A stretch of 64,000 nt of DNA from SZUA-442 sp963792405. GTDB taxonomy: Bacteria > Actinomycetota > Acidimicrobiia > Spongiisociales > UBA5794. Every line of letters starts with the position of its first letter. Position 1 is the first letter of the stretch. The DNA is taken from assembly GCA_963792405.1 (NCBI GenBank), contig CAWBVU010000006.1, forward strand, positions 930,001 to 994,000, in the 5' to 3' direction. Under the pieces are notes generated by a model. The model was not told the origin of the DNA. It did not search any database and worked only from the letters and a program-made list of their open reading frames with translations. This document shows, piece after piece, positions 23,992 through 32,391 of this stretch. A program made the position numbers and the translations under genes.

Positions 23992-24750
23992 TCAGTCGAC
24001 CGAACCGCTGAACACGATCTCGGCGGGACCGTCCATCCACGCCCCCTCGTCATCGAACGTGATGGTGAGCGTTCCCCCCGGGAGGTGGACGTGCATCGGG
24101 ATCGGCACGCCGGCGACGGTGTGGGCGATGTAGGCCGATGCGGTGGCTCCCGTCCCCGACGCGGGCGTTTCGCCCACACCTCGTTCCCAGATCCTCGCCC
24201 TGATCCCCTCACCCTCGCCGAGGACCTGCACGAACTCGACGTTGGTCCGGTTCGGGAACATGTGGTTCGCCTCGATTGCGGGGCCCGCCGTGGCGACGGG
24301 TGCGGCATCGATGTCGTCCACGAACATCACGGCGTGGGGATTTCCGATCGCAAAGGGGTGCACCTCATGGCCTGCAACCCTCAGGGTCCCGGTCCGGAAC
24401 GTGGCGGGCTGCCCTACGTAGGCGACCACGGAGTCCGGCTTCACGATCACGGGATGGTCCCCCGCGGCGGTCTCCACGACGAAGGACTCCGACGCCACCC
24501 AGCCACGGTCGACCGCGAGCCGTGCGACACACCGGAGCCCGTTGCCGCACATCTCGGCCTCACCGCCGTCGGCGTTCCAGTACCGCATGCGCATCCTGCC
24601 GTCATCGATCGGAGCGATGACGAGGACCCCGTCGGCGCCGATGCCCCGACGGCGGTCGCACCACCGCACCACGTCGGTTGGCTCGGGAACGAACGGACCA
24701 TCGATCACGATGAAGTCGTTGCCGAGTCCCTGCACCTTCACGAAGTCCAC
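23992..24750 (-). CDS. dapF: Diaminopimelate epimerase (second catalytic Cys replaced by Ser)
   Basis: 252 residues with the two-lobed DapF fold: VQGLGNDFIVID, then EMCGNGLRCVARLA containing the first catalytic Cys, C68. The second motif normally reads ACGTG; here it is PASGTGATA with S198 (codon TCG) where the second catalytic Cys is expected. The enzyme interconverts LL- and meso-diaminopimelate for peptidoglycan and lysine. With dapA and dapB elsewhere in the window the pathway seems active, so either Ser is tolerated or another epimerase exists. The start overlaps the miaA stop by 13 nt. Confidence 0.9.
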   Translation of the reverse strand: MDFVKVQGLGNDFIVIDGPFVPEPTDVVRWCDRRRGIGADGVLVIAPIDDGRMRMRYWNADGGEAEMCGNGLRCVARLAVDRGWVASESFVVETAAGDHPVIVKPDSVVAYVGQPATFRTGTLRVAGHEVHPFAIGNPHAVMFVDDIDAAPVATAGPAIEANHMFPNRTNVEFVQVLGEGEGIRARIWERGVGETPASGTGATASAYIAHTVAGVPIPMHVHLPGGTLTITFDDEGAWMDGPAEIVFSGSVD

Positions 24751-25658
24751 GATGCGCGCTCCCCTATCGTCTCGACGGCATCCGCGACGCGCCGCCCATC
24801 ATCATCCTGCCACGGCAGCCATGCAATCCTCGGATCGCGCCGGAAGAACGTCCGTTGGCGCTTCACGAGGGCCCTGGTCGTCCGAATGGCCTCATCGACC
24901 GCCTCGTCGAGATCGGCCTCGCCCCTGACCACCGGGAGCAGCTCCTTGTAGCCCACCGCCTGTGAGGCCGTGAGCCCGAGTCGCCCTTCGAGGCCTGCGA
25001 CCTCGTCCACGAGGCCACGGCGGAGCATCGAGCGGAATCGAGCCTCGATTCGGTGGGTGACGTCCGAGCCAGGGTCGATTCCGAACCCCACGAACGGCAT
25101 CACCGCCTCATACCGTTCGATGGCCCCGGACTCGGGGCTCGTGGCCCGCACCGAAGGCGTGGCGCCGGTGAGCTCGAGGATCTCGAGCGCCCGGACGACA
25201 CGTCGGGGATTGGACATATCGAGGAGGTCCGCAGCGGATGGGTCTGCGTCGACGAGCCTCCGACGTAGGCCGGCGGGATCCTCCTCCTCGAGGCGCCTCC
25301 TGACGGTGGGATCCGTGGGCGCGAAGGTCATCGGGTCCACGATCGCACGGAAGTGCAGACCCGACCCCCCTGCGACCACGACCCTCCGGCCCCTCCCGCG
25401 GGCATCCTCGATCGCTTCCCTCCCGAGCTCCTGGAACACCTGCACGTTGACCTCTTCCGAGGGATCGGCGATGTCGATCAGGTGGTGGCGGATCCTTCGC
25501 CTCGTCTCCGGGGAAGGCTTGGCCGTGCCGATATCCATCCCGCGGTAGGCCTGCATGGAGTCGACGGACACGATCTCGGCCCCGTAGCGCTCGGCGACCG
25601 CCTCCGCGATCTCGGACTTGCCGGACGCCGTGGGGCCGAGGATCGCGACGACGCTCAG
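24738..25658 (-). CDS. miaA: tRNA dimethylallyltransferase MiaA (probable CTG start)
   Basis: 306 residues. P-loop LGPTASGKSEIAE at the N-terminus, the DSMQAYRGMDIGTAKP motif, the HHLIDIADPSE segment and a C-terminal QAVGYKEL / KRQRTFFRRDPR motif are all present. It adds dimethylallyl to A37 of UNN-decoding tRNAs, the substrate of MiaB, whose gene overlaps upstream. No ATG, GTG or TTG lies near the homologous N-terminus. A CTG at 25658 (LSVVAILGPT) overlaps the miaB TGA as CTGA and has AAGGGGAG 8 nt upstream, so it is the best start. Confidence 0.9.
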   Translation of the reverse strand: MSVVAILGPTASGKSEIAEAVAERYGAEIVSVDSMQAYRGMDIGTAKPSPETRRRIRHHLIDIADPSEEVNVQVFQELGREAIEDARGRGRRVVVAGGSGLHFRAIVDPMTFAPTDPTVRRRLEEEDPAGLRRRLVDADPSAADLLDMSNPRRVVRALEILELTGATPSVRATSPESGAIERYEAVMPFVGFGIDPGSDVTHRIEARFRSMLRRGLVDEVAGLEGRLGLTASQAVGYKELLPVVRGEADLDEAVDEAIRTTRALVKRQRTFFRRDPRIAWLPWQDDDGRRVADAVETIGERASWTS

Positions 25659-27043
25659 GAGAGGGGCTCCCCTTCGAGATAGTGCGGGGCCGCCCTCGTG
25701 ATCGCGACGTCGAGGATCGCTCCGGGCGCCCAGGAGCCCTCGACGTGGACGATTCGGTTGCCCCTGCTCCTCGTCGTCGCCACTGCGCCATCCCGCTTGG
25801 AAGGACCCTCCGCCATGACGTTCTCCACGCGGCCGACCCGCGACTGGTTGCGTGCGAAGGTGATGTCGTTCTGGAGGGCCACCAGACGGTCGAATCGCGC
25901 CTGCACGACGTCCCGTGGGAGCTGTCCCCTCATGTCGGCGGCGGGTGTCCCGGGGCGAGGCGAAAACTGGAACATGAAGGCCGAGTCGAACGATGCGGCG
26001 GACATCACCTCGAGTGTCGCATCGAAGTCGTCCTCCGTCTCGCCGGGGAAGCCGACGATGACGTCGGTGGAGGCCGCGAGGTCGGGCACGATGGCGCGCA
26101 TCATCTCGAGCTTCGCGAGGAACCGTTCCGCCGTGTAGCCGCGGTGCATCGCCGAGAGGATGCGGTCGGATCCCGACTGGAGCGGGAAGTGGATCTGCTC
26201 GCACACAGCGGGCGTCTCCGCCATCGCGATGGCGACGTCCTCTCGGAAGTCCTTCGGGTGTGGGCTCGTGTACCTGATCCGTTCGATCCCGTCCACCTCG
26301 CCGACCCTCCTCAGGAGATCGGCGAACAGGGGCTTGCGGCCGTTGAGGTCGAGATCCCTGCCGTAGGAGTTGACGTTCTGGCCGAGGAGGGTGATCTCCT
26401 TCACTCCTCCCGCTGCGAGCCCCTCGATCTCCCTGATCACGTCACCCGGGCGTCGGGAGATCTCGGGACCTCGCACGATGGGCACGATGCAGAAGGTGCA
26501 CGAGTTGTTGCAGCCGATCGTGATCGTCACCCAGGCGGAGTGGTCCGATTCGCGGTGAACGGGGAGGCCGCTCGGGATGTCATCGATCGACTTCGTCTCA
26601 TCCCAGATCTCTGTGACCGGGCCCCACTCCTCCGCGTGGTCCAGGAGGTCCACGACGCGATGCACGTTGTGGGTGCCGAAGACGACATCAACCCAGCCGG
26701 CGCGCTGCTGGATCAGGTCGCGCTCCTTCTGCGCCGAGCATCCACCCACGGCGATCCGCAGATCGGGGTTCGCCATCTTCGCCCGCTTGAGGGAACCGAG
26801 GTAGCCATAGAGGCGGGTGTCGGCGTTCTCCCGGATGGTGCAGGTGTTCAGGACGATGAGGTCCGCATCGTCAGCGCCCTCTGCGAGGACCATGCCATCG
26901 GCCTCGAGGAGGCCGGCGATCCTCTCGGAGTCGTGCTCGTTCATCTGGCAACCGAACGTCCTGATGAAGTACGACCGGCCCGTTCGCGTGGGCGTGCGGG
27001 TGTGCTTGATGCCCGGGATGCCGAGCATGGTGGGGTTCGCCAT
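25655..27043 (-). CDS. miaB: tRNA-2-methylthio-N6-dimethylallyladenosine synthase MiaB
   Basis: 462 residues. The N-terminal methylthiotransferase domain carries three cluster cysteines (TFGCQMNEHDS, LNTCTIRENA, GGCSAQKE), the radical-SAM CxxxCxxC is NNSCTFCIVP preceded by C, and a TRAM domain ends the protein. It converts i6A37 to ms2i6A37 in tRNA. It pairs with miaA, which begins within its stop codon. About 18 N-terminal residues (LGIPGIKHTRTP) precede the usual start and may be extra. Confidence 0.95.
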   Translation of the reverse strand: MANPTMLGIPGIKHTRTPTRTGRSYFIRTFGCQMNEHDSERIAGLLEADGMVLAEGADDADLIVLNTCTIRENADTRLYGYLGSLKRAKMANPDLRIAVGGCSAQKERDLIQQRAGWVDVVFGTHNVHRVVDLLDHAEEWGPVTEIWDETKSIDDIPSGLPVHRESDHSAWVTITIGCNNSCTFCIVPIVRGPEISRRPGDVIREIEGLAAGGVKEITLLGQNVNSYGRDLDLNGRKPLFADLLRRVGEVDGIERIRYTSPHPKDFREDVAIAMAETPAVCEQIHFPLQSGSDRILSAMHRGYTAERFLAKLEMMRAIVPDLAASTDVIVGFPGETEDDFDATLEVMSAASFDSAFMFQFSPRPGTPAADMRGQLPRDVVQARFDRLVALQNDITFARNQSRVGRVENVMAEGPSKRDGAVATTRSRGNRIVHVEGSWAPGAILDVAITRAAPHYLEGEPLS

Positions 27044-27057
27044 GATGCTCCGAGGAC

Positions 27058-28584
27058 CTAGCGGGCGTAGTCCTTCGCCCGGTACTCACGGATGACCGTG
27101 ATCTCGATCTGACCGGGATACTGTAGGTCGTCCTCCAGCTTCTTGGCGATGCGCCGTGCAAGGTCCTTCGAGCCCATGTCGTCCAGGGCCCCCGGGTCGA
27201 CGACCACCCTGACCTCTCGGCCGGCCTGGAGTGCGAACACCTTCTCCACGCCGTCGAAGCCCTGGGCGATCTCCTCGAGCCGTTCGAGCCTGCGGACGTA
27301 GGCCTCCAGCGCCTCGCGGCGCGCTCCGGGCCGTGCGGCCGAGACGGCGTCCGCGGCCTGGACCAGGACGGCGGTCAGTGTGCGCGGTTCGACCTCGTTG
27401 TGGTGGGCCTCGATGGCGTGGACGATCGCCGCGTCCTCACCGAAACGCCTGGCGATCTCCGCGCCGATCAGGGCATGTGAGCCGCCGACCTCATGGCTGA
27501 CGGCCTTGCCGACGTCGTGGAGGAACGCCGCCCGTCTCGCCTCGGTGCCATCCACCCCGAGCTCCGCGGCCAACATCCCCGCGATGTGCGCGGATTCGAC
27601 GAGGTGGTCGAGGACGTTCTGGCCGTAGCTCGTCCGATAGCGGAGGCGTCCAATGAGGGTGGTCAGCTCCGGGTGGAGGCGGGAAATGCCGACCTCGAGC
27701 ATCGCCCACTCCCCCGCGTCGCGGATCGACTGCTCGACCTGGTCCCTGGCCTTTTCGTAGGCCTCCTCGATCGACGTCGGGTGGATCCGGCCGTCCTCGA
27801 CCAGGCGCTCCAGCGCGATCCTGGCAATCTCTCGACGAACCGGATCGAAGGTGGAGACCGCCACTGACTCGGGCGTGTCGTCGACGATCAGGTCGACACC
27901 CGTCACCGCCTCGAAGGTGCGGATGTTGCGACCATCCCTGCCGATGATCCTGCCCTTCATGTCGTCCGAGGGGAGGGCCACCGACGACACCGTGGTTTCG
28001 GAGACGACATCGGACGCCATTCGCTGGATCACCGTGGCGAGGATCCGTCGGGAGCGGCGCTCGGCTTCCTCGCGCGCCTTCATCTCCATGTCCCTCACGA
28101 GGACCATCGCATCCCTACGCGCCTCGTCCTCGACCTTCTGGAGGAGTTCCTCCTTGGCCGCCCGTGAGTCGAAACCGGCAAGTGCCTCGAGCTCGAGGCG
28201 GGCCTCCTCTTGGGCGCGTGCGGCTTCTGCGATCGCCTCCGTCACGCCCTTCTCCCGCTCGACCACGAGCTCCTCGCGCTGGGCGAGGTTCGCGGCGCGC
28301 TGTTCGAGGGTGGCGGCGCGTTGTTCGATGCGACCCTCCATCGAACCCATCTCCACGCGGCGATGCTCGAGCGTGGCCTCCTCACGGTCCCGGTAGGTCT
28401 CCGCAAGCGCCCTCGCCTCCTCCTCCGCCCGCGCCAGGATGCGCTGTGCCTCGATCCGCGCGTCCGCGAGGACCTCTTCGGGAGCAGGGGGCTGCTTCAC
28501 GATGCGCCGTCCGACCAGCAGTCCTGCGATGAACATGCCGGCGACGATGAGGCCTGGTATCAGAAGGTTCAGGGCCTGATCCAT
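27058..28584 (-). CDS. rny: Ribonuclease Y
   Basis: 508 residues, typical. An N-terminal transmembrane helix (about 7-25), a long charged coiled coil (EAQRILARAEEEARALAE...), a KH domain (KGRIIGRDGRNIRTFE), and an HD domain with FLHDVGKAV and AHHNEVEP. RNase Y is the membrane-bound endonuclease that starts mRNA decay in many Gram-positives. The gene ends 14 nt before miaB, so rny-miaB-miaA-dapF may be one transcript. The start is the ATG just before the transmembrane helix. Confidence 0.95.
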   Translation of the reverse strand: MDQALNLLIPGLIVAGMFIAGLLVGRRIVKQPPAPEEVLADARIEAQRILARAEEEARALAETYRDREEATLEHRRVEMGSMEGRIEQRAATLEQRAANLAQREELVVEREKGVTEAIAEAARAQEEARLELEALAGFDSRAAKEELLQKVEDEARRDAMVLVRDMEMKAREEAERRSRRILATVIQRMASDVVSETTVSSVALPSDDMKGRIIGRDGRNIRTFEAVTGVDLIVDDTPESVAVSTFDPVRREIARIALERLVEDGRIHPTSIEEAYEKARDQVEQSIRDAGEWAMLEVGISRLHPELTTLIGRLRYRTSYGQNVLDHLVESAHIAGMLAAELGVDGTEARRAAFLHDVGKAVSHEVGGSHALIGAEIARRFGEDAAIVHAIEAHHNEVEPRTLTAVLVQAADAVSAARPGARREALEAYVRRLERLEEIAQGFDGVEKVFALQAGREVRVVVDPGALDDMGSKDLARRIAKKLEDDLQYPGQIEITVIREYRAKDYAR

Positions 28585-28617
28585 GTGATCCTCGTTCCCC
28601 CCGGACCGTCAACGAAC

Positions 28618-28642
28618 GTGCCGAGCCACGCGGGCTCGGCAC
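28618..28642 (-). terminator. Hairpin between recA and rny
   Basis: GTGCCGAGCC and GGCTCGGCAC form a perfect 10-bp stem with a 5-nt loop, 33 nt before the rny start and 158 nt after the recA stop. On the minus strand GTTCGTTGAC follows, with few T residues. A recA terminator is the most likely role; an rny leader structure is the alternative. Confidence 0.45.
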
Positions 28643-28800
28643 TCACACACGAAGCGGCAGCGACAAAGGGGACGTCCCCTCGTTCAGCTCACGTCATCGT
28701 CGTCGTTCGTCACGTTTCGGGTTTCGGTTTCAGTGGTGGTGTGTGAATGTGCTCCGATGGTACCGCACGACACCCGTTGCGGATGGGAAAGATCCGATGC

Positions 28801-29871
28801 TCACGCCTCGTCGACGGCTTCCTCGGCCGCGGCGACCTCGCCCATCTCGTCCGCATCCTCATCGGCATCCTCGTCCGAGATGACGCCCACCTGGCGGAGG
28901 ACCTGGTCCTGGAGTTGCATCGCAAGTTCCGGGTTCTGCCTGAGGAAGTCCTTCGCCTTCTCACGGCCCTGACCCAGCTGCTCGTTCTCGTAGGTGAACC
29001 ATGCACCGGCCTTGCGGACGATGCCCTCCTCGACGGCGACGTCGAGGAGGCTTCCCTCCCTGGAGATGCCCTCTCCGAACATGATGTCGAACTCGGCGAC
29101 GCGGAACGGCGGTGCCACCTTGTTCTTGACGATCTTCGTCCTGACCCTGTTGCCGATGTTCTCGGTTCCGACCTTGATCGACTCGATTCGGCGGATGTCG
29201 ATCCGTACGCTCGAGTAGAACTTCAGGGCGCGTCCTCCAGGCGTCGTCTCGGGTGACCCGAACATCACGCCGATCTTCTCCCTCAGCTGGTTGATGAAGA
29301 TCGCCGTCGTGTGCGAGCGGTTGATCGTTCCGGCGAGTTTGCGCAGGGCCTGGGACATGAGCCGGGCCTGCAGCCCGACATGGGTGTCACCCATGTCACC
29401 TTCGAGCTCGGCGCGTGGCACGAGGGCGGCAACCGAGTCGATGACGACGACGTCCAGGGCACCCGATCGAATCAGCATGTCGGTGATCTCGAGCGCCTGT
29501 TCGCCGGTATCGGGTTGGGAGATCAGCAGGTCGTCGATGTTGACGCCGATCGCTCGCGCGTACTGCGGATCGAGGGCGTGCTCCGCGTCGATGAAGGCAG
29601 CGGTCCCGCCGTTGCGTTGCGCCTCGGCGACCACATGGAGGGCGAGGGAGGTCTTCCCCGACGACTCGGGGCCGTAGATCTCGACGATCCTGCCCCTCGG
29701 GAGACCGCCGATGCCGAGCGCGAGGTCGAGTGACAGGGCGCCCGTGGGGATGGCCTTGATCTTGCGGATCTGATCGGTGCCGAGGCGCATGATCGCGCCC
29801 TTGCCGAACTGCCGCTCGATCTGCGACATCGCCATCTCGAGGTTCTTCTGCTTGTCGTCGTTCTCAGCCAT
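28801..29871 (-). CDS. recA: DNA recombinase/SOS co-protease RecA
   Basis: 356 residues. Walker A is GPESSGKT (67-74); other family motifs include IDAEHALDPQYARAIGVNIDDLLISQPDTGEQAL spread over the core, the loop L2 region (NQLREKIGVMFGSPETTPGG) and an acidic tail (DEDADEDADEMGE). It forms ATP-dependent filaments for recombination and LexA cleavage. The ATG at 29871 follows AAAGGG; the frame stays open 22 codons upstream without homology. An SOS box lies about 120 nt upstream. No recX follows, unlike many actinobacteria. Confidence 0.97.
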   Translation of the reverse strand: MAENDDKQKNLEMAMSQIERQFGKGAIMRLGTDQIRKIKAIPTGALSLDLALGIGGLPRGRIVEIYGPESSGKTSLALHVVAEAQRNGGTAAFIDAEHALDPQYARAIGVNIDDLLISQPDTGEQALEITDMLIRSGALDVVVIDSVAALVPRAELEGDMGDTHVGLQARLMSQALRKLAGTINRSHTTAIFINQLREKIGVMFGSPETTPGGRALKFYSSVRIDIRRIESIKVGTENIGNRVRTKIVKNKVAPPFRVAEFDIMFGEGISREGSLLDVAVEEGIVRKAGAWFTYENEQLGQGREKAKDFLRQNPELAMQLQDQVLRQVGVISDEDADEDADEMGEVAAAEEAVDEA

Positions 29872-29991
29872 CCGGCGTGCCCTTTCGATGTCGGTGGTCG
29901 ATGTCAGTGTCGTCACGGTATCGGGCCCCTGTGACACGTTTGCGTCATGTGCGCCTCAGGCGGTCGGCCGGCCCGTGTGGCGACATCGTAA

Positions 29992-30007
29992 CCGAACACC
30001 TGTTCGA
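29992..30007. promoter_or_regulatory. SOS (LexA) box of recA
   Basis: CCGAACACCTGTTCGA, the same 16 bases as lexA box 1, located 121-136 nt upstream of the recA ATG. It shows that recA and lexA share one regulator. Confidence 0.92.
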
Positions 30008-30076
30008 TATACGGTATTTGCCACCCCGATACGTGTGCACACCCGACGGCGCAGCCGGCACGCCCATCGCCGTGGA

Positions 30077-30583
30077 TCAGAGGTCCTTGACGGCTTCCAC
30101 CTCGCCACCGTCCACACGCCCGGTATCGACGTAGCCGAGGCCCTTGTAGAAGGACTCGGGCCCCCCATCGGCCGGCACGTAGCTGAGAGAGAGGCGATCG
30201 CCGCCGGGGCGGCTCCTCACGTAGTCGTGGATGAGGTCCATCGCCCTTCTCCCGATCCCCCTACGTTGGTGACGGGCGTCGACCATGAAGCGCCACAGGT
30301 AGTACCTCGGTGTCTCATCGTCGTCCGAGAGCATCGCGAACCCGACGGGCGTCTCGTCCTCATAGATCGCACGAACCCACACCTTGGTCGTGGCGAACGC
30401 CTCTGCGAGGGACACCGCATTCGGTGCAACGAACGACTCCTGATCCGGGCCAACCGAGAGATCGATGATGGCGCGAACGTTGCGGTCGTCGATTTCCTCG
30501 AGGTGCACGGCGCCCGCGTCATCGCCCATGGCGTGATCGTACGTGTCCAAGGGTCCCGGGTCGAGGCCCGCGGCCCCGGTCAC
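30077..30583 (-). CDS. GNAT family N-acetyltransferase
   Basis: 168 residues of the GNAT fold: YYLWRFMVDARHQRRGIGRRAMDLIHDYVR carries motif A with the acetyl-CoA-binding Q-R-R-G-I-G-R segment, and SFYKGLGYVDTGR is motif B. The arrangement resembles the diamine/spermidine acetyltransferase subgroup, but the substrate cannot be assigned. The GTG at 30583 overlaps the thpR stop (GTGA), implying coupling; an internal ATG at 30529 gives a shorter protein starting nearer the conserved domain. Confidence 0.85.
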   Translation of the reverse strand: MTGAAGLDPGPLDTYDHAMGDDAGAVHLEEIDDRNVRAIIDLSVGPDQESFVAPNAVSLAEAFATTKVWVRAIYEDETPVGFAMLSDDDETPRYYLWRFMVDARHQRRGIGRRAMDLIHDYVRSRPGGDRLSLSYVPADGGPESFYKGLGYVDTGRVDGGEVEAVKDL

Positions 30584-31131
30584 GACAGTGGGAACCGCTC
30601 GAGGGTCTCGTATCGCAATCGGCCCCTCGAGGTGTCGGAGCGCATCAGGGCGACCTCGCGCACGTCGACGGGAACCGAGAAGTCGTCGAATGACTCGAGG
30701 AGACGTCGCACGTCGACGGGAGGACGCACCCGGGAGAGGGTCAGGTGGGGGACGAAGGGCCGCCCCTCCGGTTCGAGACCGACGTCGACCGCGGCGGCGT
30801 CACATTGGGCGGCCAGGGTCGCGAGTAGACCGGCGTGATCGACCACGGCGCAGTACACGACCGCGGCCCTCGACGGCCTGGGGAAGGCCCCGAGCCTTGC
30901 ACACACGACCTTCCCCTCCTGCGCATCGAGCGCACCCTCGACGTCGTGCGCGACGCGTTCGAGCGCAACCGAATCGAGCTCACCGAGGAAGCGCAGGGTG
31001 ATGTGCCAATTCTCCGGCTGCTGCCTCCTTCCCGGTATCGGGGTACCGGGGCTCGCCGCAGCGAGTGCAGCGGAGAGGGCGTGCCGTTCACCGTCGGTGA
31101 GGTCGATGGCGAGGAACGCGTTCGCGGTCAC
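30580..31131 (-). CDS. thpR: RNA 2',3'-cyclic phosphodiesterase ThpR (2'-5' RNA ligase family)
   Basis: 183 residues, the usual length. The two catalytic HxT motifs are H43-I-T45 (NWHITLRFLGEL) and H129-L-T131 (VPHLTLSRV). The family opens 2',3'-cyclic phosphates or joins tRNA halves by 2'-5' bonds; physiological substrates are unclear. The ATG overlaps the cinA stop by 4 nt and its own stop overlaps the GNAT start, so cinA-thpR-GNAT form a compact transcript upstream of recA, as in many actinobacteria. Confidence 0.92.
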   Translation of the reverse strand: MTANAFLAIDLTDGERHALSAALAAASPGTPIPGRRQQPENWHITLRFLGELDSVALERVAHDVEGALDAQEGKVVCARLGAFPRPSRAAVVYCAVVDHAGLLATLAAQCDAAAVDVGLEPEGRPFVPHLTLSRVRPPVDVRRLLESFDDFSVPVDVREVALMRSDTSRGRLRYETLERFPLS

Positions 31132-32366
31132 GACTCATCGAGTGCGATGCGGACCTGGTGCAGCGCGGCCGTGGCCGTGTACGTCCGGACACGTTCTCGG
31201 TCCCCCGGCATGCGGAAGGTGCGCACGCGCTCCGTGAAGGGCGTCACCACGGCCACGCACATGGTCCCGACGTCGGCGTCGAGCGGATCGGGACCCGCCG
31301 CCCCGGTCACCGCGACGGCGACGTCACACCCCAGCGCCACCGTCGCACCCCTCGCCATGGCGAGGGCGGTCTCCTCCGAGACGACCCCGTGTGTGTCGAT
31401 CGAGGCGCTCGGGACGCGGAGAAGGGACGACTTGAGGTCTGCGGCGTAGGCAACGATCGCGCCCCTGAAGCACTCGCTCGATCCCGGGAGTGACGTCAAC
31501 CGGGTAGCGACGAGGCCTCCGGTGGCGGATTCGGCGGTACCGACGGTCCAACCGAGCGTGGTGAGGCGGTCGTGGATGATCCGCTCGACCGTGTCATCGT
31601 CGGCGCCGAAGATGTAGCTCCCGAGCCGCGCACGCACCTCTGCCTCCACCGGGGCGATCAACGCCTCGGCCTCGGCCCTCGTCCCCGCCCGCGCCGTGAG
31701 GCGCACCTTGATGACACCTGACGACGCGAGGAACGCGACCGTCGGATTCGTCGATCCGACGAAGAGGTCGTCGAGCCGCTCCGCCAGGGCCGCCTCCGAG
31801 AGACCCCAGCTGCGAAGCACCCTGCTCACGACCGTGCCTGCACCGGTCCCCGAGGCCTCGACGAGGAACGGCACGACCGAGGTGTCGAGCATGTCGAGCA
31901 TCTCCTGGGGCACTCCCGGGAGGGCGATGACCCAGCACGACCCGATGAGGACGCGGAAGCCGGGGGCGGTCCCCTTGTCGTTCGGGATGATCACGGCGCC
32001 CTCGGGGTGGTGCGCCTGGCGGAGGTTCGATGACGGGAAGTCCCTCCCGAGCGCCTCCCACCGCCGGCGCATGGCCTCTGCATAGGCCTCGTCGAAGACC
32101 AGGGGAACCCCTGCGACACCGGCCACGACCTCTCGGGTGACATCGTCCTGGGTGGGCCCGATCCCACCGGTGATGATGAGGGCGTCGCACCTCGCCGCCG
32201 CATCGCGGATTGCGGAAGCCATACGCTCGGCGTTGTCCCCCACGACCACCTGCTGGTGGTGGGCGAGGCCGTGATCGGCGAGGCGCGTGGCGATCTCTGC
32301 CGCGTTGGTGTTCACGATCTGGCCGAGCAGCATCTCCGTCCCCACGGCGAGGATCTCCACCCTCAC
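31128..32366 (-). CDS. cinA: CinA family nicotinamide-nucleotide amidohydrolase
   Basis: 412 residues with both CinA parts: the N-terminal MoCF/COG1058 domain (VEILAVGTEMLLGQIVNTNA, GGIGPTQDDVT), and the C-terminal deamidase domain (TAESATGGLVATRLTSLPGSS ... GAAGPDPLDADVGT). The C-terminal domain hydrolyses NMN to nicotinate mononucleotide; the N-terminal one acts as an ADP-ribose pyrophosphatase in characterised members. The GTG at 32366 is used because homology begins at VRVEILAVGTE; a GTG six nt later is equally possible. It starts 26 nt after rimO. Confidence 0.93.
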   Translation of the reverse strand: MRVEILAVGTEMLLGQIVNTNAAEIATRLADHGLAHHQQVVVGDNAERMASAIRDAAARCDALIITGGIGPTQDDVTREVVAGVAGVPLVFDEAYAEAMRRRWEALGRDFPSSNLRQAHHPEGAVIIPNDKGTAPGFRVLIGSCWVIALPGVPQEMLDMLDTSVVPFLVEASGTGAGTVVSRVLRSWGLSEAALAERLDDLFVGSTNPTVAFLASSGVIKVRLTARAGTRAEAEALIAPVEAEVRARLGSYIFGADDDTVERIIHDRLTTLGWTVGTAESATGGLVATRLTSLPGSSECFRGAIVAYAADLKSSLLRVPSASIDTHGVVSEETALAMARGATVALGCDVAVAVTGAAGPDPLDADVGTMCVAVVTPFTERVRTFRMPGDRERVRTYTATAALHQVRIALDES

Positions 32367-32391
32367 GACGCGCGCTCCGAGCCCCGAGGCG

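Noticed and set aside
24255..24275. SOS-like box inside dapF
   Set aside because: GAAC and GTTC are present but the spacing is wrong for the LexA operator and the site is within coding sequence.
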